From Nothopassalora personata (taxonomy: Eukaryota; Ascomycota; Dothideomycetes; Mycosphaerellales; Mycosphaerellaceae), in assembly GCA_033816765.1 (NCBI GenBank), contig CM066287.1, positions 4,526,001 to 4,590,000 of the forward strand: DNA of 64,000 nt. The letters run 5' to 3'. A model generated the notes under the pieces. That model was not told where the DNA came from and ran no database searches. It saw only the letters and a list, made by a program, of their open reading frames with translations. This document shows, piece after piece, positions 44,369-56,849 of this stretch. Position numbers and translations under genes: made by a program. The stretch's first letter is position 1. Each line of letters opens with the position of its first letter.

Positions 44369-45963
44369 TGAGCATTGAGATGTATTTCAACGATTATTTG
44401 AGGGCGAGCGGACAGGACGAATACCCACCAGTGTGATCAGTTTGGCAAGCGAGGCGCTCTGGCGTAAGAACTAGATCTGCTCTCATATGAATACATGCTT
44501 CGGCAAGGCCACGACTGCTCATCCTCCACTTCCCGTGCGTGAAGAAATGGCCATTTGCTTCCTTCCTGGAGCAGGTTGCCGAAAGGTGAACTTCTCTGCC
44601 GTTGTGTGCATGGTTCTGATCTTTTCCCCGAGGCTTCCCTTCTCGCCACCTCCTTCATCTCCCTCGCACCGCCATAGTTCTCAGTAGCAACTTCAGACTC
44701 AAGGGCAACACCGGACATCATCGGCTTCGGGGCAAACCACGGCGAGACTTAGACTTAAGTGGTCTTCTCCTGACGACCACCGTCAACACATACAGTAGAT
44801 CACCTGCCCTGCGCCCGCCTCCCACCTCTGCGCATCCTCCTTGTTACGCCATCTCGCCATCTCGCCATCTCGCCATCGCCGTCGCCGTCGCCATGAACAC
44901 GCCGTCGATCTGTTTTGCTGCACGCGCGATATCCTCGGACGTCGGCTAGAACTAGGCCCCTCTCAACAGGCCCGCTTGTTTTTCTCTCACTCTGCTCGTA
45001 ACCCTAGCTGTACTGTATGGCAGAGTCTGGACGTCAACGCAATCACTGATCTGGAAACCATTACTCTTCTCCCAAAGCGTCAGCGCAGCAGCAATGCGTT
45101 CGGCATCGCAACAGGACTGTCGGCAGACGCCTGCACTTGCCGGGGGTATGCTGTGATTGAGCGCGCTCCTGCTACAACCACCACCACCACACACACACAC
45201 ACACACGGCCGCCAGCGCCTCCGGAAGCGAGAAAAACGCCGTCGAGCCGAATTGAAACGATTCTGGCATCGCGCTACTGCAGGCAAGATGCAGCCTTACA
45301 GTGGTGCGGCTCGTCAATCTTTCGCCGGGAACACCAGTGTTTATTAGATTCGCATGCAATTGCTGACAGTGGTATCTGCGGTCTGCGTCTCTATTCTGCA
45401 ACACTCTGGCGTCGACTTGCAGTGATTGATTGGCATCGTTTGAGAGCCTCCTTCGGCCCAAGCCGGCTCTGACTTGGACCATTGCGAAAGCAAAAAGTTT
45501 CTGCTGCAGCCTCTGCACGCTATGCACGCCGTCATGGCGCCTTCAGGTTCCTGGCCAACGCGTCAAGGGGCTATTTCGCATGTCTGGTGGTTGACCGTCC
45601 AATACGTGCATTAGTGGCGGGGCCTGCGTCGGAATCCTCGTACTGACTATGCTTCAAGCCTTTCCGATGCCGGTCTGCAGAGCTCGCTGCCATCTCTCAC
45701 AACGAGCTTCCTTTCGTACTGTTGCTCCCATCTCTCAACTCCATTCGACCTGCAGCCTTTCCAATCTCGACTAGTTCTAGCCTCTCGACAGCTTGGCATC
45801 CCTCACAGCATACGCGGGGAAAGAGAGACATCCGCTCACTATTTCGTCAACCAGCCCGTCTCTTCGGCCGCAGCTCTATGTCTTAGTTCCTATGTTGGTC
45901 TCTACATTACCTGGCCCAGTAGAGGCGTCAATCTCCTCTCGCGGGCATAACGGTACTAGGAAA
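44369..45963. other. 1.6 kb promoter/leader region with simple repeats
   Basis: Upstream of the Zn2Cys6 regulator. It holds a CGCCATCT octamer repeat grading into GTCGCC units (about 44848-44892) and a CA dinucleotide tract (45189-45206). Frames across it have no family resemblance. An in-frame extension upstream of the regulator start is discussed with that gene. Confidence 0.45.
45189..45206 (+). repeat. (CA)n microsatellite
   Basis: Nine CA units in the long leader or promoter of the Zn2Cys6 regulator. Confidence 0.85.
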
Positions 45964-47694
45964 ATGCCTGAGTTCTCTGCTTCATCTACTCCGGCCGTGA
46001 AGAGGGCCTGTGATGCCTGCCATCGTCGTAAGGTCAAGTGCATAGGGGACGGCACACGCCATTGCAAGAACTGTACGTCTGCTGGTCTAACGTGCACGTA
46101 CAACGCCATACCCCAGAAGAAGGGACCAAAGGGAAGCCGGGCCAAGGTCATCTCGGAGCTGCGAGAGATTCAGCGACAATCGCAGCTTGCCGCCAAACGC
46201 AATGGACGGAATCTGGATAGCCCGGTGCACTCCCCAGCGGATCTCAAGAAGGCTGGTCTGTTATCCGTGGAGATGATGATGGCCTGCGTCGACTACTTTT
46301 TCGCCAATGTCTATCCGACACAGCCAATATTGCATCGCCAAAAGGTTGGCGAGGTCATCGGCCAAATGGAAACCAGTACAGAGGCATACTGTTTAGTGGT
46401 TTCCCTATGTGCCTACATGATGATTCAACCCAATATGGTGCTCTCTCCTGAAGCATTTGATGGTCTCGAGACACCACCACAGCCCAGCTTTCAGCTTGGA
46501 CATACGCTGCTGCAAGAGGCGCTGCAAGTGCGCAAAGGATACAATTACATTGAGAACCCGAGTGTCTGGAGCGTGACCACATCTTTCTTCTTCTTTGGAA
46601 GTTACTTCTGCCTAGATCGGCACAACACCGCATGGTTCCACCTGAGAGAGGCCACAACTCTTGCACAGATCATGGGCATGCACGAAGAGGCGACATATCG
46701 CATTTTAGACGTGATCGAGAGCTCGAGGCGGCGACGTCTCTATTGGCTCTTGTTCGTGACTGAGCGAGCCTACGCACTCCAGCAACACAAGCCTCTCACT
46801 CTGCATGCGACGATAAACCTTCCAACGTTGGACGAAGACCCGGCCGAGACGGTGGAATTGAACGGGTTCATCCATCTCGTGAATCTCTTTCGCCCCTTCG
46901 ATGACACTTTTGTGGGCTTATGGAACAAGGCACGCGTCGGATGCACGACGGAATGGCTAGCACGATTGCAGCAGCAGTTATCGGATGCATTACCAGGATA
47001 TCTGCAGTGCACAGAAAGTCAAGCGGTCGATCTCCGGACTTCGCAACAGTGGCTAAGGACGATGGTGTGGCAGCTTTCCATAAGCCATGGTTTCCTGTCA
47101 TCTGCAGCTTCCGACAACGCCATGAGCTTCAAATTCCCCGTCGAAGTCTCCCGCGATCTTGTCACGTCAGCGCAGCAATTCTCTCAGCCAGCAATGGAAG
47201 TCCATGGAATCGGACTGATAGAGAAGTTGTTCGATGTTGCTTGCACTTTAACAGACGTCATGTCTGTCATACCTCACGAGCAGTATACTTTCGAGTTCGG
47301 GCCCAGGGACTATCTCAACCAGCTGATGACGCTCATATCTAAGCTGCGCGGTGGACAGCAGCGCTACCTCCCGCTTCTGATGCAGAAGATCAACGACACC
47401 ATGCCGAAAACACCTGAATACGCCATTCCTGCAGTACCACCGAGCCTACGATCAGAAGAGGCGTACGATGCACATAGCAGCGCGCCTAACAGCAGCGAAT
47501 CCACGCCCTTCGGAAGCCCCCTTTCCGCCGGTGTACAGCCTTTCAGTGGTTACATGGACCCGGTAGTGAGCGGCAGCATGCATATCACGTCAGGTACCGT
47601 CTCTGCACCTACTTCGATGTACGGTGACACCCTCGCTCAGCTGGCAGCTCCTCATGGATTGCCTGGAGACCAGAAGTACGAATCGAGCGGCTGA
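45964..47694 (+). CDS. Zn2Cys6 fungal-specific transcription factor
   Basis: Nuclear DNA-binding regulator, target pathway unknown. From ATG 45964 (MPEFSASSTP) the protein is 576 residues without introns. An in-frame ATG at 45892 would add 24 residues. The binuclear zinc cluster is KRACDACHRRKVKC with HCKNCTSAGLTC, cysteines 16, 19, 26, 34, 37 and 44, spaced C-x2-C-x6-C-x7-C-x2-C-x6-C. It is followed by a basic linker QKKGPKGSRAKVISELREIQ, the type seen in sugar-use regulators related to yeast-type SUC1/MAL activators. The fungal_trans middle domain spans about 100-400: MACVDYFFANVYPTQPILHR, DRHNTAWFHLREATTLAQIM and SSRRRRLYWLLFVTERAYAL are its hallmarks. The C-terminal 90 residues are Ser/Pro/Gly-rich, a likely activation region. 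The clear zinc cluster makes the family certain; the link to sugar use is only a resemblance. Confidence 0.92.
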   Translation: MPEFSASSTPAVKRACDACHRRKVKCIGDGTRHCKNCTSAGLTCTYNAIPQKKGPKGSRAKVISELREIQRQSQLAAKRNGRNLDSPVHSPADLKKAGLLSVEMMMACVDYFFANVYPTQPILHRQKVGEVIGQMETSTEAYCLVVSLCAYMMIQPNMVLSPEAFDGLETPPQPSFQLGHTLLQEALQVRKGYNYIENPSVWSVTTSFFFFGSYFCLDRHNTAWFHLREATTLAQIMGMHEEATYRILDVIESSRRRRLYWLLFVTERAYALQQHKPLTLHATINLPTLDEDPAETVELNGFIHLVNLFRPFDDTFVGLWNKARVGCTTEWLARLQQQLSDALPGYLQCTESQAVDLRTSQQWLRTMVWQLSISHGFLSSAASDNAMSFKFPVEVSRDLVTSAQQFSQPAMEVHGIGLIEKLFDVACTLTDVMSVIPHEQYTFEFGPRDYLNQLMTLISKLRGGQQRYLPLLMQKINDTMPKTPEYAIPAVPPSLRSEEAYDAHSSAPNSSESTPFGSPLSAGVQPFSGYMDPVVSGSMHITSGTVSAPTSMYGDTLAQLAAPHGLPGDQKYESSG

Positions 47695-49120
47695 ACCTCC
47701 ACGAAGTCGAGACACATCGCCGTGTTGAACTCACAAGCTCGAATTATAGCAGTGTCGAACTTGTGGCATAAGCCAAGGGATGAGAGGGAGAAGGGCTTTG
47801 TGGTTGTTCAAGCTACAGCTCTACGATCCCACAGCTACGGATCCCGAATGAAACTCAAGTGATAAAGCAAAAGCAGGACTTGGCTGAGCTTGGTATCATG
47901 TGGAATCAGTACACGCGTCCTTAGGCACGGAAAGGCCCTTCCTCAGCAGCATATGCGAAAGTGTCGGGTCGAGATGAAAGACTCGCCGCAGATGTTGCGC
48001 ATAAGGTCTGTGATATCCTGCAGGTCGACCATCGCCAAGACAATCACTCACACTCGCTACGGAGACATCCATGGATGCAAGGCCTGCTGAGGAGTGGACT
48101 TCGAGGAGAAGGAGCGAATGAGGAGATTACGACAGCGAGACCGGGCCAGAGCTTCGATGAAAGGTCAGTATACTTCAATGCCAAATTCGTCACTGGGTAT
48201 TTGGCTACGTGCTGGGCGTTAGGCCCAGACCTGGCTCGAACTCGCAGCAGTGCGCGCCATTACTCGATGTATAGCGCGTAGCTAAAGACTCGCCGTGAAG
48301 AGACCACGGCGACTTCGCGCTTCACCGTATCCAAAACACCGCTCTCAACAAGTATCTCCTGAGGCGCCGACTTTGACTTCACGGTAAGAAAGCCATTGCT
48401 TTGGTCTTAACATCGACGATGCAGCCAAACAGAATGCACGCCACTTCGTCAAGCAGTTTCGCTCGATTGTGGCGCCGCCAGGACTCAAAAGTACGATGAG
48501 AGCCGCGCGGTTTCGGGACAGATGTTGATTTTGTTGTGAAGCCAGCCCAGTTTGTCAGAGTTTTCGGGGCAGTGTCGTAAAATGTGGCACTTCTCCCAGA
48601 ATATGTCAGGTAGAGGCGAAGCAATCACAGCACGGACAACGCTTGATCATAGTCCTTGCAATGCACTATGTACATGTGCTCACTGCGATTGCAGTTACGC
48701 ACCGCGTTGCCATCTCGTGGCTTGTGTGAGTCTTTACAAGCCATGATTTTAAATCTCTGCGCACATTGCGATAGCTTTGTGCGGCTCCGCATATGACCGA
48801 AAACTGCTCAGTACCGTCTGGAGTTCGCAAGAACAATCTCGAGATCAGCGGGCAACTCCATGCGACCCACGCAAGACCAACATCTACCGTCCAACAGCGC
48901 TGCAGGAACTAACGCGGTGGCGCAGTCTATGAACGTGCATAATCATCTCGAACGATGTTGCGCAGAGAGCCATGTCAGGACACGGATGTCAGTGTTGCGC
49001 TCTATGCGGCGCTATCCTTGGAGCATTCAACTCTCACGGGTTACCGGACAGGTTCGGGTGCAGCGAAACGTCGCCGCAAGGGACCTCTGAGGCCGAGTGC
49101 AACACGATTGATGGCACACA
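47695..49120. other. 1.4 kb intergenic, no gene supported
   Basis: Between the convergent Zn2Cys6 regulator and metal-transporter genes. Frames up to about 106 codons show no family features. No repeats noticed. Confidence 0.4.
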
Positions 49121-50909
49121 TCACTTGCGCTTCTCCGATTGGCCGTTAGAATGATCGTGACTGTGGTCGTGATCGTGGTCATGGTGCTCGTCTCCGGTTT
49201 CGTAGATCGTTGCTCGATCCTCCTTGGTGAATTGGTCTGACGCTTGTTAGAGAGACTGGACAAAGTATCTTCTGAAAGGAATCGTACCTTCGAAAGCTGC
49301 GTGGCTGGTCGCCTGCGTAACGAATCTGACATTAACTCGCCGTGTACCTCGCACTGCTTGGCTGATGGCGTTTCTGATCTCAACCTCCAAGTCGTTGGAG
49401 TGGGAGACAGACCAGTCTTCAGGGACCGCAACCTACAGAATACCCAGTCGTTAGTTACATCCATGCAGCAAATGGCAGCGGGCTCAGCGCAAGCAGAATG
49501 CATAGAGCAGTACATGCTAGTCTTACCTCAATCTCGAACATCAGATTCTGTCCGCTCTTGATGCCTTGCACGCCTCGAACCTTGGCATCGCTTCCAGTAA
49601 AAAGAGTCTGCAAAGCCTTCTCTGCACCCTCTCTGGCTTCATCGTCCATGCCAACGTCCGCGAGCTCGTATAACGCCGACTTGGTGTTTCCCCAGCCTGC
49701 CTGTACGATCATTCCGGAAATTATCAACCCACCCACAGGGTCGAGCCAACGAGCACTCTCCAGGAAGTGGCTAGCAACGATGGTGAAAAGCGCGACGAAA
49801 GCAGTCAAGCTATCCACGCGATGATGGTAGGCATTGCTGGACAGCACGCTACTGCGCTTCTCTTTCGCCACTTTCATCGTTGCTCTGTACAGCCATTCCT
49901 TGACTACAATGCTACCAGCCGCGAGCCAAGCTGCATTGATGTTGGGACCAAGATCCATGTGACCATGATCATGGCCATGGTGGTGAGCATGCTCAAAGAT
50001 GCCAGTTTGTGACAGGATCTCGAAGATCTGCGGGAAGAATTGCTGGCTCAATGCCATTACTGCTTGCAAGCCGATCATGACACCACCAGAGAGCAGAATG
50101 CCGGACACGGCAAGAGCGCCCAGAGACTCGACCTTGCCATAACCCTGTCAAAACGAAAATTAGAACTACTCTCTCTGTCGCAGAGTGTCTCAGGGGAACG
50201 GGGTAGTAGTCGGGGATCAATACCATAGGGAAGCGTGTGGTAGCAGGCTTCAGCGAATAGGAGATGGTGGCCAGTGTCATGAAGTCAGAGATCAAGTCGG
50301 ATAATGCGTGGACGGCATCTGCTGTCAGGCTGGGCACAATTCAACGTCAGCACATGTTCCATGCACGAGTATTTCGGACACGGTGCGTGGTCGAGTGTTT
50401 GCCCTCGAGTGCAGCCATTGGTATCCTTACGCTTGCGAATTGAAGACGTATCCTCCCACTCCTTTCCCTACAGCCATGCCCAAGTTGACATACAACCCTA
50501 TCCTTGTGATGCGCACGCCCGGATCGCTCTTGTTTGTGCTTGTGAGGTATGTGTTGTCATGGTGGTGATGGTGGTGGTGGCCGCCATGCGAATGCCCCAT
50601 ATGCGTCCTCTTTTGCGTGGTCTGAGACGCCATGGCTGTAGGTGTACGCGCAGCAACGGGTGTCCTAATGTGGTGCACAATGTGAGACCACTGGTAAGGG
50701 GATCGTGGGACTGGGCCCGATGGAGCTGAGGGCGGAATGCAGTAGGTGGAGGACACGCTGGCGCTGGCGCTGGCGGTGGCACTGGTGGCAGTCAGCAGGG
50801 CCCGGTGTTGGACCTTTGAGCGGACGCGAGTGGTCTTTGCTTGCGGAAGCTGGCGTGCGCTACATCGAGTCAAACGTTGCGGCGCGCACCTCAGCAGGAG
50901 CGGCGGCAT
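49121..50909 (-). CDS. Mitochondrial-type cation diffusion facilitator (Mmt1/2-like)
   Basis: CDF metal transporter; yeast Mmt1/2 move iron across the mitochondrial membrane. Exons 50909-50431, 50329-50224, 50144-49527, 49432-49288 and 49236-49121 give 487 residues. All four introns have GT..AG ends and consistent phases. MPPLLLRCAPQRLTRCSARQ looks like a presequence. A His-rich block (HMGHSHGG plus seven His, about 103-117) precedes SDPGVRITRIGLYVNLGMAV, the first helix. TM metal-site motifs: ADAVHALSDLISDF and AYHHRVDSLTAFV. The loop between helices is also His-rich (HAHHHGHDHGHMD). The cytosolic-type C-terminal domain has GSDAKVRGVQGIKSGQNLMF and RRVNVRFVTQATSHAAFE. The protein ends in a third His/Asp-rich tail (HHDHDHDHSHDHS). 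The start ATG at 50909 is chosen over an upstream TTG. Confidence 0.9.
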
Positions 50910-51342
50910 AAATAGAAGAGGCTTTCTCAGGGGCCGAAAGTCCTCGTTCCGGCCTGCGGCGCACAAGCAAGCGATGTTTCGAATCTATACCACCACATGC
51001 ACGGCCATGAAAGCACAAGGTTGACAGGATGCATAAATTAAGTAGCAAGACGCTCGCATATCTTGTCTGCTGCCGCTAGGACCTAGCTCCTCCTGTCCAT
51101 GAATGGCGTCCTCGGCACGTCGGCCATTCGGCGTAGGTGGAGAGAGTTCATGCGCCAAGAGTTTGACGAGCGGTGATGTGTAGCTCGAAACATCATGTAG
51201 TAGTATACAGGTCATTTCAATCGTGATTGTAGCACCAGCCAAAATCGTCGGAAGTCCTACTGTACAAATATTCTGGAAGCTCGTCTGCTTGGGTATCTCT
51301 TCAGGAACGAATATGCAGCCATCATCATCGCCCTTTGATCCT
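50910..51342. other. Intergenic spacer
   Basis: Promoter of the Mmt-like gene and 3' flank of the next minus-strand gene. No gene seen. Confidence 0.4.
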
Positions 51343-52184
51343 TCAACTGGAGACAATCGATTGTATGCTTATGCCTCCCCTCCCGCCTTGCGACTCTGGC
51401 GAGGAACGCTGCGATGCTGGCGACCCTTGGAAAGAAGCGTCCTGTGGACTGCTTGTGATCGGTCTGCCCTCGAAGGTGCGGCGCTGAATGATAGGCGGCG
51501 GTGGTTGGTACAGTGGTAGCAGTTGAGGCAAGCTTCGTGATCGTGCATGTTCCATGTGCGGCTGGTGAGGTGCACCTTGAGGCCATGACAATGAAGGCTT
51601 ATGGTATGATCCAGCAGGAACGCCTACCTCTGTCTCAGCGTCGGAACCCAAGCCAATACCGGAATCGCTATTGTGGTCTGAAGTACCTGGATCTTCAAAG
51701 GACTGCGAGTCTGTGGTAGCTTTCCTTTGTGCTGTGCGCGACGCCGTCTGAAGTGTTCTGAGACCCTTCTCCATGCACTGTAGCGCTATCAGCTAGTGTC
51801 ATGAGTGATCCTTGTGGCCGGACTCACCTTCGCTTCAACGACCGCCCATCGTTCTCCCAGCCTCGACGCCAACACTTCCCACATCTCTCGTCTGCAAGCC
51901 ATGTATTCTTGAGCAAGGAGCTCAAGTTTGTGGGTGTCCCAGTCATCCACATGTCTTCGCTCGATGAGCCGTTCATGTCGTTTTCTGCAAGCGTTGGCTG
52001 TCTTGTTGGGGAAGTGTCGACTAGCTATCGGCTGCCAGTTCAGGCCCGATGCCCGCGCTTGGAGCAAAATCTCGTCATCCGTCGAGCTCCAGATAGCTGC
52101 ATTCCGTTGGCTGTTCGTAGTAGAACTGTTGTAGGGTGCACGGGCCGATTGGTGAGGTGCTGAGTAGCTGTTTTGTTTTGGCAT
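51343..52184 (-). CDS. Myb/SANT-like domain protein
   Basis: Small putative DNA-binding protein, function unknown. Exons 52184-51828 and 51777-51343, phase-0 intron GTGAGT..CTACAG (50 bp), give 263 residues. A Myb/SANT repeat spans about 30-80: AIWSSTDDEILLQARASGLN, WQPIASRHFPNKTANACRKR. The three-helix spacing of tryptophans is partly preserved. A second, weaker Myb-like unit follows (WDTHKLELLAQEYMACRREM, WEVLASRLGERWAVVEAK). The second exon is mostly disordered, Ser/Pro/Gln-rich, with the SDSGIGLGSDAETEVG motif. ATG 52184 (MPKQNSYSAP) is preferred; 52208 is possible in frame. Confidence 0.82.
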
Positions 52185-55100
52185 GATCGGGAGAGTCCTG
52201 CGGTATTGCATAAGGCGGCCAAGGTCTTGAAATCCTTCACGAAAACGTTCAAATAGAAAACGCAAGCCAGGCGTTTGAAGTGCGTCAAGCACAAGATCGG
52301 GGACACAAGAATTAATGATTAATGATTGGAGGTAACGCCAGTGCCAGACCGAACGAAGAACCTAAGGAAATACACAAGGAAATAAGGGAAAGGACACAAG
52401 GAAAGGTCGGGCCCCTCGAAGGAGTGGAGTTGCTGTGGAGGTCGACCAGGGGACAGAAACTAGGGCCGCCTTATAGCTTGAGGTGCTTCGAGTCCTTCAC
52501 CACCTGAGGTTGCGAGATACCCTATGAGACAGTTCGACAGCCAGATTTGAAACAGGTCGACAGGTCCTGCGCGTTTAATGTCACAGGACGATTGCTGAGA
52601 GCCAAAGATATCGCGTAAGGCTGAAACTGCTGGCATTGCCATGAGGTCGGCGCCTTTGCGATGCACTGGTAAAATAGTGTCGTTGGCCGCCTCAATGGCC
52701 CATGGTTGCACGGTTCCTGAAGGTCGGACGTCATGCAATGCACGTCAAACAGCTGGTAAGAGCTTCGCGCCTGTTTCGTGCTATTTTCAGACCGTTTCGC
52801 GAGAGAGGTGAAGACCGTCAATGGTGGTCGGCGCGAAATAGAGGCCCTGGCGGCTATCCTGCAAGTTGTCTCTCGAAGCCACTGAACAATGCATGAAATC
52901 GCTATCAAACGCGTCTGCGATGAGAGCATTAGCAGAACGATGCATCATTGTCCACTAGGAAGGCGTTTGGCACCATATTCCTCAACTTCATAATCACGAT
53001 CTCATGTAGTGCCTGTGTCGCTTGTGCGGACGGTCCATGATGAGATAAGCGCCGAACAAGATGCAGTGGGTTTCGTTACGCTGGCCGCATCCAGGACGCA
53101 GCGGCGAAACGCTTATACTCCTCCATATAGTTCCGGGTCGCGCAATCAAGGCCTGGCCGTGCTCTGCACGTATGCGGTGCGATGAGTGGCGAAGATTGAT
53201 GCTAGGAAGTGGTTCCATTCGAGGAGAAATGCCCGTGGGTAAATTGTGCCTCCTGTCTACAGCCATTGGACAGCGCCCGAGCGCCTACCGTATTGGCGAT
53301 TTTCGTGATTCGTCGTTCGGTATTCAACTGCACACAAATATCCATCGTGTTAGTTGGGATCACAGCGCACGTGCTGCTCAAGTTTCTTCAGTAGCAGCAG
53401 AGTGTTGTGGAGCATCACCTTCACTGAGGTCGAGACCGAGGCACATGCTATATCACGTGTGGGCACGGAGTCTGGCTGACTCGCGATGCAGGCTCCACTT
53501 CGTCGTGACTTCAGCTTTCACAATGCAGACTGACTCCAACGACTCTCGCGCTTGCTACAGCACTGAGTGTTGTGACACCATCACAAGTCAACAACACTGC
53601 CGTGACCCACAGCAGCATGCCCGCTGAGGTGACGTTGACTCGCCGTCCAGCACAACGCGTACCCCTGGCGATCTCCTGTCAACATGCACGTATCCGTGGA
53701 CACCCTGCCAATGCGGAGCAATAGCAGATGACTTCTCAAACGCCACTCTGCTCTGCGATATTGCCCTTACGCCGCACTCTGTAGGCTCCGAGCTTGCCAT
53801 GCTGTATCGCGCACTTCTGAGGCATCCGCTGAGCCATGCATTGCATCAACGGTGTTATGATTGATAGAATAACAAAGCAGAATTTGAGCAGTCGTTTTCT
53901 GCATCATGCAGAGCTAAGGCAGTCGGTTTGTATGTGTTGGCTGAGTACGCACGCTACCGTGGACTACCGTGAAGTCTTGCAGCTCAGAAGATGCCAACCA
54001 GGTTAACATGACGCTCCGAGGCTGTTCTGTCACATCACCTTCATGCTGTCCCGACTGGTCCACAATTACGGCTGCTAAAGTGCCATCAAGATTCCGGCTC
54101 CTGGACCTGGCGAGCATCCGCTATGGTAATGCCGGTGACGTTTTGCCACTGATGCCGATCTGAGGAAGAGCTGGATGAGCTGTCACGGCAAGCCACAGTC
54201 TACCGTTGATGACAGCTCCGATACAAGCTAAGGATGTCGGCAGACTGCCGACGAACGAACAGGAACCACGCCACGATGCATATCAACACCACAGCTACGC
54301 GGACGTGCCATCGAAATGCGGGCTTGCTGCAGCGATAGCGAGCTTTATACCGCCACAGCTTGCTTCAACCATTCTTTTTGCCTTGCGGAAGTCGCGTCGT
54401 CCACGCAGGCTCCACTCTGCACTCTTGCATGCACGGCTAGGACTCATGATCGGGGCTCGGTACGGTAGACTGGGCCGTATGTCTTCCGTGATTGAGTCTC
54501 GGCAAGCTCAAACGCTCCTCACGCACGATCCACGGAGTGCGCTCCTGAAACTTGGTGTACAAGATGAGTCCCATCGCCGTTGGTAAGCTCTCCTCTCCTC
54601 CTGGATCCTGCGTTCTCTCTTTGGCGGTCAAATATTTGGTTGTTCTGGTTTGCTTTGTGCTTCTGGAGGTTGTGTGATTGATTTTGCTCAAGGAGGCCTC
54701 TTTTACTACCTGTGCGGCAGTGAGAATCGCTCGTCGAAGATCTGCAAGGTAAGCTTATGAGCCTCTCCGGGGTCCATGCATGGCCGGCCATTCGTTAACC
54801 AGATCTTGCGCAGAGCAGATTCACCCTTTTGACGTCACGCCTGGTTTCGATCACCAACACCCCTCCAATAAGGAGAGACATCAAGAAGCGGCCGGCGACA
54901 CACCGCTCTCCCCACGATCATACCGCCGAGACCCAGGCTTCTACCCTCATAGGTGCAGCTCCGGTGCTCGACACAAGAAGTCTGCGTTCACATCCATTGA
55001 CCAAGCAAGTACCCGCTCTCACCTTGGCTAGCTCAAGTGAGCTTGTGGTTGGATCTTCTTTTGCTTTCGGACACCCGCGAACCGAACGCAACCAGAACGC

Positions 55101-55297
55101 CATAGTTCCTGCATAAACCAGCTCCAAGAATGCATCAATCCATGCACCGAACTAGTTCAAGCCGTCAATTCCCACGTGTACGCACGCCACCGCGAGGGTA
55201 AGTGCACACCGAAACCGCGGATGGGCACACATTGACTTCAAGCGGCAGATATCACCAGCCAGTAACAGCGAGGGTCAACACAGTCGGTGAGACCAAC
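52185..55297. other. 3.1 kb intergenic region
   Basis: Divergent promoters of two Myb-like genes plus unexplained DNA. Frames such as 52522-52929 (-) and 53061-53627 (+) lack any domain, splice partner or start context that I would trust. No repeat pair noticed. Confidence 0.4.
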
Positions 55298-56849
55298 ATG
55301 GCCATGCCATCATATCCGTCACAGCTCCATGGCCAGCCCACGGAACCTTTCGACGTTCGCCGCCGCCGTCTGCAACCCTTCACCTTCAGACCATTTCAGC
55401 GCCACGCTGCTCGCACACTTGCAACAATGCAGGCTCCTGCGACACCATCTTCCGAGCGAGACTTGGCCGAGATAGGGTTCGAACACGGTGGCACGCAGCT
55501 GATCACCAGCAACCATGAACCTTTTCTCTTCGACCAATTCTTGCAATATCCCGAAGATAGCAGTATCTCACAGGTCCGTTATGTTCATCCCACGCAACCA
55601 CCAAGGTCATCAAATACTGACAACCTGGCAGTGGCGACTAGGCGACGTGGCCAACCCGCTCTTCAATGGCTCTTTCTCCAGCAGCAGCAGCTTCGACAAC
55701 GTGGCTAGCTTCGGTAGCGCCGATAGCTTTAGCAGTAACAGCACCTTCGGCAGCGGCTCTGGACCTTCGAATGCCATCAATGATAGTTTACCATCGAAGA
55801 TCGAGACAAGCCCGACCATGCCCACACCGACACTGCTTTCGCAGACAGTGGACACATCGCAATACGAGAATGTCGAGAACGAGGACTGGATGCTCTCCTC
55901 TATCGAGTATGACGCACCATCACCAGCCTCACTTGGGTCTCTCAGTAAGGACCCTTCCACACCAGTCAGTCCTCGTGGCGGTGATGCCTTTCTCCGCTAC
56001 CCGATGAGCGGTAGCCATCAGACACCCGGACTTGTGATGGGCAGCACTCAAGGATATGATGGAGCCGCGACTTTACCACAAGCCGGTGCGCCTGTCTTTG
56101 ATCGGTCGAACAATTCTTTCCACAAGTCGTGCAAATGTCCTGCTTGTACTGGAGACTTCCCAGAACACGCACCACTTGCCGCCATCTGGAACGCCGTGCA
56201 ACCGCCTTTGCTGACGGAGCAGCCGGTCGGCCACCATCCACATGCCCATGGGTTACCATTTGTTACACAGAACGGCTGCCATGCTCCTGCTGTGCAAGGC
56301 GTTCCTTCACTAGGAATTGAGCCCGCCGGTATGAGCACGCATGCCTTACCAAGTCTAGACCGCTACACACTTGAGACGTCGCAAGAGCAGGGCTCGGAGG
56401 GTGATAGTGGCTCTGAGCCTGATGTCAACGACCACGCTGTCACCGAAGCTGCTCACCGCCGCGACCGGGATCTGTACTTGCTGAGGATGCGAGAGAAGGG
56501 CTATTCGTACAAGGAGATCAAATCTCGCGGCAAGTTCAGCGAGGCTGAATCGACGCTACGTGGTCGCGTGCGTGTGCTCACCAAGGACAAGAGCCAGCGG
56601 GTCCGAAAGCCGGAGTGGACAGAGAAGGACGTAAGTGACTGCGTTCCAACCAAGATATAACCATCTGACTTTCATCAGCTCGACCTTCTGAACAAGGCAG
56701 TTCGCAGATTCTCCGGCTTCAATGGCTCTAGCCGAGATCGTAACGGCAGAATGCCGTGGAATAAGGTCAGCGAGTGGATGAGCAAGAAGGGCAGCACTTA
56801 CGTGTTTGCTCCTGCCACTTGCGCCAAAAAGTTCAAGGAACTCAACTGA
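55298..56849 (+). CDS. Myb-like DNA-binding domain protein with C-terminal fungal-specific region
   Basis: Putative nuclear regulator, targets unknown. Exons 55298-55573, 55632-56630 and 56679-56849 give 481 residues. Introns are GTCCGT..GGCAG (58 bp, ACTGAC branch) and GTAAGT..ATCAG; both are phase 0. The first 300 residues are low complexity, rich in Ser and Pro with a tract of SSSSSFDNVASFGS type. A Cys/His segment HKSCKCPACTGDFPEHAPLA lies mid-protein. The conserved part begins about residue 345: RRDRDLYLLRMREKGYSYKE, IKSRGKFSEAESTLRGRVRV, LTKDKSQRVRKPEWTEKD. After the second intron come LDLLNKAVRRFSGF and MPWNKVSEWMSKKGSTYVFA, forming a Myb/SANT-like unit at the very end (KKFKELN). The first donor is GTCCGT, weaker than the others, but only this splice preserves the frame. 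Confidence 0.82.

Noticed and set aside
45793..45963. Upstream extension of the Zn2Cys6 regulator
   Set aside because: It begins at TTG; zinc-cluster proteins usually start shortly before the cluster, as from ATG 45964.
53061..53627. 188-codon plus-strand frame
   Set aside because: Arg/Ser/Cys-rich without domain features, as expected from chance reading of GC-balanced DNA.
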